Origin: Alphaproteobacteria bacterium
GTDB taxonomy: Bacteria > Pseudomonadota > Alphaproteobacteria > WRAU01 > Hepatincolaceae
Length of the DNA: 64,000 nucleotides
Assembly: GCA_031256515.1 (NCBI GenBank)
Contig: JAIRQL010000100.1
Span: 122,296 to 186,295, forward strand
Direction of reading: 5' to 3'
Shown here in pieces: positions 43,254 through 53,147 of this stretch; positions within the stretch are counted from its first letter, which is position 1; the number at the start of each line of letters is the position of its first letter. Position numbers and translations under genes: made by a program. The notes under the pieces were generated by a model that was not told where the DNA came from, did no database searches, and saw only the letters and a program-made list of their open reading frames with translations.

Positions 43254-44672
43254 ATGATAGTAAAATTTGCTAAGGAAACACCAGAAAAATCTACACTAAT
43301 TATTTTTGTAGATAAAAACAATTTGCCAAATGTTGCTAAATATCATACTGCAGACTTTGACTTTCAAGGAAAATTTAAGGAAGTTTTAGAGATTAAAAAC
43401 TTTGCTCCCCATAAAAGATTGATTCTTGTAGGGCTTGGCGAACAAGAAAAATTAAGTGAAAAAACTTTTATGTTAGCTGGCGGGTTTGCATCAAGTTTTG
43501 TTGCTAAAGAAGAAAAAATATCTATTCAATTAGAATCTAGTTTTGATACTCATAAAGCAGTTGAGAACATTATTTTGGGAATTAAATTAAAATCATATTC
43601 TTTTGATAAATATATCTCTGCAGAAGATGATAAAAAAACCTATCAAATTAAAGAAATTACAGTTATTGCAGATGAGGTAAATCTGACAAAGGCTGAGGCT
43701 ATTACAAGTGGAGTAAACTTTGCTAGAGATCTAATCAACGAGCCAGCAAATATTCTATATCCTAAAACCTATGTAGATAGAATATTAAAGCTAAAAGAAA
43801 TTGGCTTAGAAGTAGAGATTCTTGATAAAAAAGAATTAGAAAAAATTGGAATGGGTTCATTATTATCTGTTTCTTGGGGGTCAGACAAAGAACCATATGT
43901 GGCTATCCTTAAATATAATGGTAACCCAAAACAAGAAAAACCTTTAGCTTTTGTAGGTAAAGGGGTAACCTTTGATACTGGTGGCTACTCTTTAAAACCT
44001 CCTGCAGGTATGATGGATATGAAAAAAGATATGACAGGGTCTGCCGTAGTTGTAGGTTTAATGCAAACTCTAGCCTTAAGAAAAGCAAAAGTTAATGCTA
44101 TTGGTGTGGTTGGACTTGTGGAAAATGCTGTAAATGGTAGTGCCATAAAACCAGGTGATATTGTAAAATCTTTATCATCAAAAACTATTGAAGTTTTAAA
44201 TACTGATGCTGAAGGTCGTATGGTATTAGCAGATATTTTATGGTATACACAAGAGACCTATAAACCAGAATTTATGATTAACCTAGCAACTTTAACCGGA
44301 GCCATGATTATAGCACTAGGTGGTGAAAGAGCAGGGATGTTCTCTAATAATCAAGATTTAGCTGATAAAATTAAATCTTCTGGTGAAACAACAGGTGAGT
44401 TAGTATGGCAAATGCCTTTAGGAGAAGAATATACCAGATATTTAAAATCTCCAATTGCCGATTTACAAAATATATCTACAGCAATGAAAGGAGCTGGTAG
44501 TATTTTTGCTGCTCAGTTCTTACAAGAGTTTGTAAATGGTTGTAATTGGGCTCACTTAGATATTGCTGGAGTATCTTCAAATGTTGGTGATACAGAGATT
44601 AATAGAAAGGGATGTGTGGCTTTTGGGATACAATTGTTGAATAATCTAATATCTACTCACTACGAAAAGTAA
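43254..44672 (+). CDS. pepA: Leucyl aminopeptidase (M17)
   Basis: VGKGVTFDTGGYSLKPPAGMMDMKKDMTGSAVV; NTDAEGRMVLADIL. Confidence 0.96.
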   Translation: MIVKFAKETPEKSTLIIFVDKNNLPNVAKYHTADFDFQGKFKEVLEIKNFAPHKRLILVGLGEQEKLSEKTFMLAGGFASSFVAKEEKISIQLESSFDTHKAVENIILGIKLKSYSFDKYISAEDDKKTYQIKEITVIADEVNLTKAEAITSGVNFARDLINEPANILYPKTYVDRILKLKEIGLEVEILDKKELEKIGMGSLLSVSWGSDKEPYVAILKYNGNPKQEKPLAFVGKGVTFDTGGYSLKPPAGMMDMKKDMTGSAVVVGLMQTLALRKAKVNAIGVVGLVENAVNGSAIKPGDIVKSLSSKTIEVLNTDAEGRMVLADILWYTQETYKPEFMINLATLTGAMIIALGGERAGMFSNNQDLADKIKSSGETTGELVWQMPLGEEYTRYLKSPIADLQNISTAMKGAGSIFAAQFLQEFVNGCNWAHLDIAGVSSNVGDTEINRKGCVAFGIQLLNNLISTHYEK

Positions 44673-44777
44673 AAAGTTAATCTTTTGAGTTTCTATTAAA
44701 GAGTTTTACCACTTATGTATTATTCATACACTTCGTGATAAAACTCTTTAATATAATTCTCAAAATCTTAACTTTTT
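44671..44777 (+). repeat. Nested palindromic element, copy E5
   Basis: Outer AAAAAGTTAATCTTTTGAG / CTCAAAATCTTAACTTTTT; inner TATTAAAGAGTTTTA / TAAAACTCTTTAATA (15/15); centre TGTAT-TATTC-ATACA. Near-identical to E3 outside the centre. Confidence 0.94.
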
Positions 44778-44832
44778 ATAAGCCTAATGTTATTAGGTTT
44801 TTGTTTCGTAAAAAGTATAATTATACATAAAA

Positions 44833-44848
44833 TGTTTCACGTGAAACA
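44833..44848. promoter_or_regulatory. parS centromere site (ParB binding)
   Basis: Exact TGTTTCACGTGAAACA inside the 24-bp perfect palindrome AAAATGTTTCACGTGAAACATTTT; intergenic. Confidence 0.93.
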
Positions 44849-44929
44849 TTTTTCGTGAATATTCAGCTATTTGTATTTTGGGTATGTAGGTATTGGGAGT
44901 ATTTTTATTTTTAAGGTATATTAAGATAT

Positions 44930-45388
44930 ATGGAAATTAATTTTTACGGTGTTTTACAAGACGATGTGCAAAAAGTGGTAGCAGTTCTTTTAGAAAAAGC
45001 ATATAAAACTAATAAGAATTCTGTACTTTTAGTGCCTACAGTTGAGGAAGCAAAAAGTTTTGATGCTAGGTTGTGGAGTGCAGTGTCTTGGTTGCCTCAT
45101 TGTTTAGAAGGTGATAGTAAAGAAGAAAAAGCTCCTCTTGTTATTAGCTTTAATGGAGTTTCACAAAGTATAAATGTGAAAAATAATGCTAGTTTCTGCT
45201 TTGTGTTTGGAGAATCAGAGCATTACGATTTAGAAAAATTTGAAAAAATTTATATTATTTTTGACTTAAGAAATCAAAATTCTGTAAAATTTAATAGAGA
45301 AAGATGGAAAGATTTACAGCAAAAAAATTATGCCATGCGATTTTATAAGCAAAATCAACAAGGTAAATTTGAAGAAACAAAATTGTAA
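44930..45388 (+). CDS. holC: DNA polymerase III chi subunit
   Basis: LLEKAYKTNKNSVLLVPTVEEAKSFDARLWSAVSWLPHCLEGD; downstream of pepA. Confidence 0.9.
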   Translation: MEINFYGVLQDDVQKVVAVLLEKAYKTNKNSVLLVPTVEEAKSFDARLWSAVSWLPHCLEGDSKEEKAPLVISFNGVSQSINVKNNASFCFVFGESEHYDLEKFEKIYIIFDLRNQNSVKFNRERWKDLQQKNYAMRFYKQNQQGKFEETKL

Positions 45389-45401
45389 TAATAGGAAATA
45401 A

Positions 45402-46406
45402 ATGAAAAAATATGTTTTAGTGCTATTAATAGTATTTTTAGCTACTAGTTTAAAAGCTAATTTGTTTGAACATTCTTTAAGAATTGTGGGGACATCTGAA
45501 CGAGATACTCAGCAAGCAAAGCTAGAAGCAATCTCTCAAGGAAGGGAAGATTCTTTAATGTTTGTAATTTCTAAAATTACCGATAAACAATCGCAAGAAA
45601 GAATTAAAGAATTACTCCAAGAAACTAAACCAATTACCTTTGAAAAAAGATTTTCTCTTAGCCGTGAAAATATTACCAATAAAAAGTATGAAGCGGATGC
45701 TTTATTTGTTTTTGATGAGGAAAAAATCAAAGAGTTTTTAGATGCTAATGATATTCCATTTGTTAGTGTTCCTCTTGGTAGATATATGATTATTCCAGCA
45801 TTTTATGATGAAAGTGGTATACAAGTAGAAGATAATATTTGGAGTAGTTATTGGGAGGCAAAAAGTAATGAAGCTGTCTCAAGCACTTTATCAACTTTAA
45901 TTTATTACAATAATCCAACAATTACTACCAATAAGGTTAATTTATTAGAGATAAAAAAGAATCTTAATTTAGATGAAATCTTTTTATTAAGTTTGCATAC
46001 AGAAAAAGATGGTACTTTTACTTTAGAAATTAAAAATGCTCTTACTGATAAAATCAATAAAATATCAGGGATACCTTCTATTCAACAAGCTACTATGATT
46101 GTGCCACTTGAGTTAGAAGAAGATAAAAAAGTTGAATTTATTACTAACTATTTAGCAAATTCTTCTACCGTAATATTAAGTGTGGCAACAGCTAATTATG
46201 AAGATTGGATTTTTATTGAAAATAAACTTAAAGATTCTAATAATGTGGGTAGTTTTGTTTTAAACGATATATCTACTAATGTTCTTAAAGTTAAAGTGCA
46301 TTTAAAAACTAATATGGAAAAATTTAAGAATTCTATGGAAGCTAATTGTGTATTTTTTGATATTCCTAATTTAACTTTATCTAAAATTACCGAGTGCAAT
46401 GGTTAG
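45402..46406 (+). CDS. DUF2066-like exported protein
   Basis: Signal peptide; position directly upstream of the hda-like gene; weak domain resemblance. Confidence 0.6.
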   Translation: MKKYVLVLLIVFLATSLKANLFEHSLRIVGTSERDTQQAKLEAISQGREDSLMFVISKITDKQSQERIKELLQETKPITFEKRFSLSRENITNKKYEADALFVFDEEKIKEFLDANDIPFVSVPLGRYMIIPAFYDESGIQVEDNIWSSYWEAKSNEAVSSTLSTLIYYNNPTITTNKVNLLEIKKNLNLDEIFLLSLHTEKDGTFTLEIKNALTDKINKISGIPSIQQATMIVPLELEEDKKVEFITNYLANSSTVILSVATANYEDWIFIENKLKDSNNVGSFVLNDISTNVLKVKVHLKTNMEKFKNSMEANCVFFDIPNLTLSKITECNG

Positions 46407-47076
46407 ATCGCAACTATTTTTTAGTTTTGATAATCATGTGGCTTTAAGTAAAAGCGATATTGTGGTGGGAGAATTCAATAAAACTCTAGTTGATTTCTTA
46501 TTTTTAAATACTAACTGGCTTAGTAATATTTTATATATTTATGGTGATATTGGGGTTGGGAAAACTTTTATTAGCCGTATTTTTATTAAAGAAAATCAAG
46601 GGGCAGTAATTTCTTTAGAAGATATTGATTCTTTAGAAAAAATTGAAAAAATTACAGCAAAATTTAAAGTTATCCTGTTAGAAGATATTCATAATAAAAA
46701 AGATAGCGACGAGGTTAATCTTTTTAATCTGTATAACACGGTTAATACTTTAGGATTGAAGTTAATTTTAACCTCAAGAAAAAATATTGATGATCTTAAT
46801 ATTAAACTGCCAGATTTACATTCAAGGCTTATGGCAACTATGATTTTTAAAATTAATAATCCTGATGATGTATCTTTAAAAACTATATTTTTTAAAATGC
46901 TTTCAGATAAACAACTAAATGTTAGCATGGAAGTAATTGACTATTTTTTTAAAAGAATCAATAGGGATTGTTTTACCTTGCAAAAATTGGTAGCAAAAAT
47001 AGAAGATTTTACCATGCAACAAAAGAAAACTCTAAATTTAATGACAGTTAAAAATATTAATTTAGATTTACTCTAG
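46399..47076 (+). CDS. hda: DnaA-related regulator (Hda-like, AAA)
   Basis: QLFFSFDNHVALSKSDIVVGEFNKT; IYGDIGVGKTFISRIF; DLHSRLMATMIFKI. Confidence 0.8.
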   Translation: MVRSQLFFSFDNHVALSKSDIVVGEFNKTLVDFLFLNTNWLSNILYIYGDIGVGKTFISRIFIKENQGAVISLEDIDSLEKIEKITAKFKVILLEDIHNKKDSDEVNLFNLYNTVNTLGLKLILTSRKNIDDLNIKLPDLHSRLMATMIFKINNPDDVSLKTIFFKMLSDKQLNVSMEVIDYFFKRINRDCFTLQKLVAKIEDFTMQQKKTLNLMTVKNINLDLL

Positions 47077-48195
47077 GCTGATTTTATTTCCTTTAATTTT
47101 TAAAGATTTTTTCTCTTCTAAAAAGTCTAAAACTAAGCTACCAAATATTTCAAATCGCCAGCCATTTAAGAATTTTGCTTGCGAGTTTTCTTTATTAAAA
47201 ACCACATCTATTAAGTCATCGTTAGAGGCAATTAGTGAATTATGCACTTTTTTTGTGGTAGCCACATGAGAAAGAATAACTCTTAGTATATTATATATCT
47301 CAGCCTGAGATTTATTAAGGCTAGGATTTCTTTTTATAATAATAGGATTTTCAGCAGGTGATTGCACTATCTCAAAAATTGTTTTTAACATGCGATCTTT
47401 CATACTACCTACAATTTTTTTTAAATCTTCTTTAGTTGCAGGAGCTTTTTTAGATATTTCTTTAATAACCTCGGTATCAAGCAGAAAACTTCTTGGAATA
47501 TCTATTTTTTTTGCATGTTCTTCTCGCCACATTAACAAGCTATACATTATATTTATAGATTCTTTAGATAGATCGTTTGTAGCTTTAGTAAGGTCTTTTT
47601 CTATGCTATTTTCATAAGTATGAACATCTTCAAGAGAATCAAAAAGATTCTCTAGCCAAGTTAGACGATTATGTTTTTCTAGTAATTTTAAAATAGCAGT
47701 ATAAGCCTCATATAAATATAAAACATCATTGCTTGCATAATCTTGTTGTTCTTTAGAAAGAGGTCTTTGTAGCCAATTGCTAGTACTTAAACTTTTATCA
47801 AGCTCAGTATTAAGCAAATCTTTTACCATTTTTTCGTAAGAAATATCTTTAGTAAAATTTATTAGCATTACAGCTAATTGGGTATCAAAAACATTTGTAG
47901 GTAGAGATTTTTTTTTGTAATAAAAGATTTCTAAATCTTGCTTTGAAGAATGAAACACCTTAATAATCTTAGGGTTGTAAATAATTTCATCAATAAAAAC
48001 ATCAAGATTAAGAGTACTTAAACAGTCTATAATTATAGCAAACTTTGGCTTAAAACATATCTGAATTAAAGAAAGTTTGGGATAATAAGTGGATCTTCTT
48101 ATGAATTCGGTATCAATAGCTAAGTACTCACATTTTTTCATTTCTGCAATGTATGAGTCTAGCTCTTTTTGATTTTCTACTAATTGATATTCCAT
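47068..48195 (-). CDS. rnd: Ribonuclease D
   Basis: EYLAIDTEFIRRSTYYPKLSLIQI; VFHSSKQDLEIFYYKK; QQDYASNDVLYLYEAYTAIL. Confidence 0.93.
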   Translation of the reverse strand: MEYQLVENQKELDSYIAEMKKCEYLAIDTEFIRRSTYYPKLSLIQICFKPKFAIIIDCLSTLNLDVFIDEIIYNPKIIKVFHSSKQDLEIFYYKKKSLPTNVFDTQLAVMLINFTKDISYEKMVKDLLNTELDKSLSTSNWLQRPLSKEQQDYASNDVLYLYEAYTAILKLLEKHNRLTWLENLFDSLEDVHTYENSIEKDLTKATNDLSKESINIMYSLLMWREEHAKKIDIPRSFLLDTEVIKEISKKAPATKEDLKKIVGSMKDRMLKTIFEIVQSPAENPIIIKRNPSLNKSQAEIYNILRVILSHVATTKKVHNSLIASNDDLIDVVFNKENSQAKFLNGWRFEIFGSLVLDFLEEKKSLKIKGNKISLE

Positions 48196-48292
48196 TTTTT
48201 AATTAAAATTTTATAAATTTATGTTATTATAATAGAGTAATAAAATTTTGTGTTTTTTACTATAAGAAATTTTTAATAGTTTAGGCTTAATT

Positions 48293-48562
48293 ATGTTAGA
48301 GATGTACCTTGTTGTTTTATCTGTTTTTTTTATTGGTTTAAGCATTAAGTTGTTTTATGAGTTATGTTTTCATAAAAAGTATGTTAAAAGTATATTTAGT
48401 GTAGTACAAAATTTTTTCTTAGTTTTTTGTATTATTTTTTTAATTAATTTATTATCAATATCCATAATTAGAAATGTATCGCACAATGCTTCTAATATAG
48501 ATATCCAAGAATTAGCCTCAACTATAGAAAACTATGATATTAATAATATTGCCAAAAAATAA
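48293..48562 (+). CDS. Small membrane protein, unknown
   Basis: 89 aa with two predicted TM stretches; overlaps the next gene start. Confidence 0.45.
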   Translation: MLEMYLVVLSVFFIGLSIKLFYELCFHKKYVKSIFSVVQNFFLVFCIIFLINLLSISIIRNVSHNASNIDIQELASTIENYDINNIAKK

Positions 48563-49655
48563 TCCGCTAGATTCTATTAAGCCTAAGCCTGTGGTTTCTG
48601 CAATGTTTCCCTATACTGTTTATTCTCAGTTTGTGGAAGATATTCGTATTTTTTCGCCACTTACTGATAATCCTAATAACCAAGTTAATTTTAAACTTTT
48701 CCCGAAAGCTAATTATAATAAACTCTGTATTGATGAAATCCAAAAATTATTAGATAATAATACCTTAATTCCTATTGTTGAGGTTCATCAAGATGTAAGA
48801 TTAGCAGGATTAATTGCCAAAAAATTTCCTCAAATTAAGGTTTCTGTAATTAAACATGGTGATTATTTTATTAATCGCTTTAAAGAAAGTTTAGCAATTA
48901 TGCGACTATTTTATTATCGCAAATATATTAGGTATCTGCATAGTACCTATTGTATTAGTGATTATGTGCTTAATAGTTTGCTTAGTGGCTATCCAAAAAT
49001 TAAAAATAAAATATTTACTGTCTATAATACTTACGGACATATTTTAGAAGAAGTTGAGAAAAAAAGTGAGATTGTAAAAAAGAATCAAATTATTTTTGTA
49101 GGTAAACCGGTTCCTCATAAAGGAATTGTTGAATTTATTTCTGCTCTTCCTGAGGTTTTAAAGCAACATAAAGATTATACTGCGATTATAGTAGGAGCAT
49201 TTTTTTCTAAAAAAGAGAAATATGCTAAGACGATAGAAGAACTTATGGAATCTAGCCAAATTAAGGAATTAATTAGTTCTGGTAGGATTGTTCTTTTTAA
49301 GAATCTTACTCCTACTGATGTTTTTAGCAAAATGTTGGAATCTAAAATTGCTGTAGTTCCTACTAAAACTAAAGAACCATTTGGTCTTGTGTGTTTAGAG
49401 GCTCATTTAGCTAAGTGTGCGGTGGTTAGTTCAAAAAATGGTGGACTTCCTGAGGTCAGTGGCGATTATGCTCTTTATTTAAAGTCTGTATTACTAGAAG
49501 AAATTGTATCTTCTATAGATTACTTAATAAAAAATGCTAATGTTTTATCTGATTTATCTAGAAATGGTTATGAATATGCTTATAATAAATTTGCTCCTAA
49601 AAATCTTGTGCCAATATTAGATTCTAAAAGAATTGAGATTATTAATGAATATTAA
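48534..49655 (+). CDS. Glycosyltransferase, GT4-like (start uncertain)
   Basis: FVGKPVPHKGIVEFISALPEVLKQHKDYTAIIVG; PTKTKEPFGLVCLEAHLAKCAVVSSKNGGLPEV. Confidence 0.88.
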   Translation: MILIILPKNNPLDSIKPKPVVSAMFPYTVYSQFVEDIRIFSPLTDNPNNQVNFKLFPKANYNKLCIDEIQKLLDNNTLIPIVEVHQDVRLAGLIAKKFPQIKVSVIKHGDYFINRFKESLAIMRLFYYRKYIRYLHSTYCISDYVLNSLLSGYPKIKNKIFTVYNTYGHILEEVEKKSEIVKKNQIIFVGKPVPHKGIVEFISALPEVLKQHKDYTAIIVGAFFSKKEKYAKTIEELMESSQIKELISSGRIVLFKNLTPTDVFSKMLESKIAVVPTKTKEPFGLVCLEAHLAKCAVVSSKNGGLPEVSGDYALYLKSVLLEEIVSSIDYLIKNANVLSDLSRNGYEYAYNKFAPKNLVPILDSKRIEIINEY

Positions 49656-50598
49656 AATTAGTTGTATAATTCCTATTTATAATGCTCACTCTTATATAAG
49701 AAGATGCTTAGATTCTATTTTAAAACAAACATTAAAAGATTTTGAAGTTATTATTATTGATGATGGTTCAACCGATAATTCGGTTGCTATTGTTAAAGAG
49801 TATCTTGATAAAGATAGTAGAATTAAGTTAATTTCTCAAAATAATCAGGGAGTGTCTATTGCTCGTAATAACGGTATTCATGTAGCTATTGGTGAATATA
49901 TTTTTTTCTTAGATGCTGATGATGATATAACGAAAAATGCTTTTAAACTGTCTTATGAAAAAGCTAAGAAAGATATGGTAGATATGTTGATTTTTAATTA
50001 TAACAAAATCAATAAAACTAAATACTCCATAAAAAAGAAAAAATTAAAAGATACTAAAATATATAGCACCATAAAAGATAAAAAAGCAATTTTATCTAGT
50101 GGAGTTACTCCTTGGAGTAAAATTTATAGAAAAGACTTTCTGCTAAATAACACAGTTTTTTTTCATCCTAATATTTATTATGAAGATATTCCTTTTTTCT
50201 GGAAAAGTGTGATTGTTTCTCAAAAGATTTCTTTTTTAAATGATGCTATTTATAATTACTATCAAAATGATAATTCAATTATGAATAGTAATCTTAGTGA
50301 AAAAAAGATCCAAGATATTGTAAAATCTATGTTGTTAGTAAGAAATTATCTGTTAGATTATAATGTATATGATTCTTACAAATATATTTATGAAACTAAG
50401 GTTATTAAAACTTTTATAGCATTTGTTAATGATATTGTAATTAACAAAAAAAATCATTTTAAGATGATGGGAAAATCATTAAACTTTATTAACCTAAAAG
50501 ATTATAAAAAAAAGTTGAGTCTTTTTAAATATTTAAAATATAAGTGTTTTCTTAGTGGTAAGTATATTTTATATAGATTATTTTTTGCATGGTTTTAG
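49633..50598 (+). CDS. Glycosyltransferase family 2
   Basis: KISCIIPIYNAHSYIRRCLDSILKQTLKDFEVIIIDDGSTDNS; FFLDADDDI. Confidence 0.93.
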   Translation: MRLLMNIKISCIIPIYNAHSYIRRCLDSILKQTLKDFEVIIIDDGSTDNSVAIVKEYLDKDSRIKLISQNNQGVSIARNNGIHVAIGEYIFFLDADDDITKNAFKLSYEKAKKDMVDMLIFNYNKINKTKYSIKKKKLKDTKIYSTIKDKKAILSSGVTPWSKIYRKDFLLNNTVFFHPNIYYEDIPFFWKSVIVSQKISFLNDAIYNYYQNDNSIMNSNLSEKKIQDIVKSMLLVRNYLLDYNVYDSYKYIYETKVIKTFIAFVNDIVINKKNHFKMMGKSLNFINLKDYKKKLSLFKYLKYKCFLSGKYILYRLFFAWF

Positions 50599-50601
50599 CT
50601 G

Positions 50602-51687
50602 ATGAAAATTTTTTATGAAGATGATAATACTTGCTTATATTTTGGTGATAGCATAAAAATTTTAAAAAAGCTATCAGATGGCAGTATTGATATGGTTTTT
50701 GCCGACCCTCCTTATAATATGCAGTTAAATAAAGATCTCTATCGCCCAGATCAAAGTAAGGTAGAAGGAGTTGGTAATACTCATTGGGATGCTTTTAGTT
50801 CTTTTAAGGATTACGATGATTTTTCTTTTAAATGGCTTTCTGAGGTTAAAAGAGTCTTAAAAGAAGATGGTACTTTTTGGGTTATTGGTAGTTATCATAA
50901 TATTTTTCGCTTAGGAAAAATAATTCAAGATTTAGGATTTTGGATATTAAACGATATTATTTGGTCTAAATCAAATCCTATGCCGAATTTTAAAGGCACA
51001 AGATTCACTAATGCCCATGAAACTTTATTGTGGTGTGCTAAGAATAAAGATGCAAAATATTACTTTCACTATCATTCAATGAAAATTTTAAACGATGATA
51101 AGCAAATGAGTAGTATTTGGGAGCTTCCTATTTGCTCTGGAAATGAAAGGGTTCGTTCAGATGATAATAAAACTCTGCACCCCACTCAAAAGCCTTTAAG
51201 TTTGCTAAACAGAATTTTATTAAGCTCAACTACTACTGAAAGTATTGTCTTAGATCCTTTCTTAGGTAGTGGTACCACAGGAGTTGTAGCTAAAATACTA
51301 GGGAGAAAATTTATAGGGATAGATAAAGAGAAGCCTTATTTAGAAGTTGCCCTTAATCGTATTAAAAATTCTACTCCTGAAGATTTAGAAAAAATCCAAA
51401 TTAATAAAAAAATTAAAAAAAGAATATCCATAGGGCAACTAATTTCTGAAGGGTATATTACTACAGATACTATTTTGTGTGATAGTACTTCACAGAATTT
51501 TGCCACAGTAAAACTAGATGGTTCAATAGAAACTACTGATGGAGAGCAAGGAAGTATTCATACTCTAGCAAAACAACTTACTGGGAAAGTAATTAATGGT
51601 TGGGATTTTTGGTATATAAAAAACTCTTCTCAGCTAATACCACTTAATACAATAAGGCAAACTTATTTTTCACAAAAGTTTGATTAA
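50602..51687 (+). CDS. ccrM: DNA adenine methyltransferase, CcrM-like (probable GANTC specificity)
   Basis: FADPPYNMQLNKDLYRPDQSKVEGVGNTHWDAFSSFKDYDDF; VLDPFLGSGTTGVVAKILGRKFIGID; CcrM-like C-terminal domain. Confidence 0.88.
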   Translation: MKIFYEDDNTCLYFGDSIKILKKLSDGSIDMVFADPPYNMQLNKDLYRPDQSKVEGVGNTHWDAFSSFKDYDDFSFKWLSEVKRVLKEDGTFWVIGSYHNIFRLGKIIQDLGFWILNDIIWSKSNPMPNFKGTRFTNAHETLLWCAKNKDAKYYFHYHSMKILNDDKQMSSIWELPICSGNERVRSDDNKTLHPTQKPLSLLNRILLSSTTTESIVLDPFLGSGTTGVVAKILGRKFIGIDKEKPYLEVALNRIKNSTPEDLEKIQINKKIKKRISIGQLISEGYITTDTILCDSTSQNFATVKLDGSIETTDGEQGSIHTLAKQLTGKVINGWDFWYIKNSSQLIPLNTIRQTYFSQKFD

Positions 51688-51727
51688 AAAATAGAAAGCA
51701 TGCAAATAATTACATACTTTCTATTTT
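51688..51727. terminator. Bidirectional terminator between ccrM and the BOF gene cluster
   Basis: AAAATAGAAAG...CTTTCTATTTT, 11-bp perfect stem between convergent genes. Confidence 0.75.
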
Positions 51728-51747
51728 AGTTTGTAATCAAGTAAAAG

Positions 51748-52398
51748 TTAGAAGGTAGAATTATTAAGCTCTACAATCTTATAAACTTCTAACCATGTTG
51801 CATTTGTTTCAGTATCTTTACGATAAATTACTCTTAAAACAACACGATCTTCTGCATTAAAGTGATTAATATCTATTGCTTTAAAAGCAAAGTTTTTAAC
51901 AGTAATTCCGATGATTTTTCCAAATTCATCTTTAAGTTGATACTGATTATCAAGGGTATCGGTAGTTGCAATAATAGTTCCCTTAATGGTAAAAATATCA
52001 TGATCATTAGCATTTTTTAGAATATTAGATAAGGAGGTAGTATTTAAGCTAGCTGTAGTTGGTGATCTATTAAAATGAGTTATCTCAAAGGCTTCAAACT
52101 TTGGATGTTCAATGATTTCTTTATTAACAGCGATCCTTAAGGTTATCTCTGAATTAAGAGGTAGCAAAGAATTGCCAAGCTCTTTTAAAACAAAGTGTTT
52201 GATGATTATTTTTGCTTGCCCAGAGCTATCTTGAAACATGTATTCATTATCATTTAAATTAGCAGTTAAGGTGCCTTGAATTGTGAAAATATCACCATTT
52301 TTAGAACTATTTTTTATAAAATTGATATTGGTTATATTAGTAGCATGTAAAAGAGAAGTGCTTAATAATATTAAAATACTGAGTAAAACTTTTTTCAT
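51748..52398 (-). CDS. Secreted double BOF (YgiW/YdeI OB-fold-like) protein, paralog 3
   Basis: Signal peptide; two units of the form DIFTIxGTLxxxxxDNEYMFQDSSGQAKIIIK. Confidence 0.7.
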   Translation of the reverse strand: MKKVLLSILILLSTSLLHATNITNINFIKNSSKNGDIFTIQGTLTANLNDNEYMFQDSSGQAKIIIKHFVLKELGNSLLPLNSEITLRIAVNKEIIEHPKFEAFEITHFNRSPTTASLNTTSLSNILKNANDHDIFTIKGTIIATTDTLDNQYQLKDEFGKIIGITVKNFAFKAIDINHFNAEDRVVLRVIYRKDTETNATWLEVYKIVELNNSTF

Positions 52399-52448
52399 TT
52401 TATTGTCTCCATTTTTTATTTAAATTATAAACTATTGTTTTTTGAAAG

Positions 52449-53075
52449 TCATGTAAGTTTAATGATATTATAAACCTTAACTTTCATTTCTTTAGCAAAT
52501 TTTTTATTAATTTTAACTTTTAAAATAACTTTATCACCATCGTTAAATTTTTGAATATTGGCATTTGTAAAAGCCTGGTGATTTACATCAATAATAGTAA
52601 GCCCACTATCATCTTGAAATTCATAACTATTGTTAGATACTCTTTGGATAATAGTTCCCTCAATAATAAAAGAATCATCATGCTTAGCATTATTTTTAAT
52701 ATATAAGATATTGGTTATATGATAATTCTTTTCTGTTTTTGTGTTCTCAACATTAATAACATTAAATACTTTAATATCTGTATCATCAAATAACTTTTTA
52801 ACGATATTTACTTTTAGAGTTATAGGTGTGTTAAGAGGTAATTCGGTAAATCCTTTTTCTTTTAGTGCCGATTTCCAAACTTTTATTTTAGCTTTACCTG
52901 TGAAATCTTGAAAAGTATATTTATCATCATTAAATTTTTCGGTTAAAACTCCTTGAACAATATAAGTATCATTCTCTTTGCCACTATTTTTAATAAAATC
53001 AATATTAGTTGTATCTGTAGAGTGTAAAATAGTTGTTATTAATAGTGAGAAAATCACTAATAGAATTTTCTTCAT
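52449..53075 (-). CDS. Secreted double BOF (YgiW/YdeI OB-fold-like) protein, paralog 2
   Basis: Signal peptide; DTYIVQGVLTEKFNDDKYTFQDFTGKAKIKVWKSAL and DSFIIEGTIIQRVSNNSYEFQDDSGLTIIDV. Confidence 0.72.
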   Translation of the reverse strand: MKKILLVIFSLLITTILHSTDTTNIDFIKNSGKENDTYIVQGVLTEKFNDDKYTFQDFTGKAKIKVWKSALKEKGFTELPLNTPITLKVNIVKKLFDDTDIKVFNVINVENTKTEKNYHITNILYIKNNAKHDDSFIIEGTIIQRVSNNSYEFQDDSGLTIIDVNHQAFTNANIQKFNDGDKVILKVKINKKFAKEMKVKVYNIIKLT

Positions 53076-53108
53076 TAGTTATCTCCCTTAGTGTAAATTT
53101 TAAAGATG

Positions 53109-53140
53109 ATAAAGGTATAAAAATTAATTTATACCTTTAT
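53109..53140 (-). terminator. Perfect hairpin between BOF paralogs 1 and 2
   Basis: ATAAAGGTATAAA-AATTAA-TTTATACCTTTAT, 13-bp perfect stem, immediately 3' of paralog 1. Confidence 0.65.
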
Positions 53141-53147
53141 TATAGTA

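Noticed and set aside
44829-44852. AAAATGTTTCACGTGAAACATTTT as a transcription terminator
   Set aside because: It has no loop in RNA form and exactly matches the parS consensus, which explains it better.
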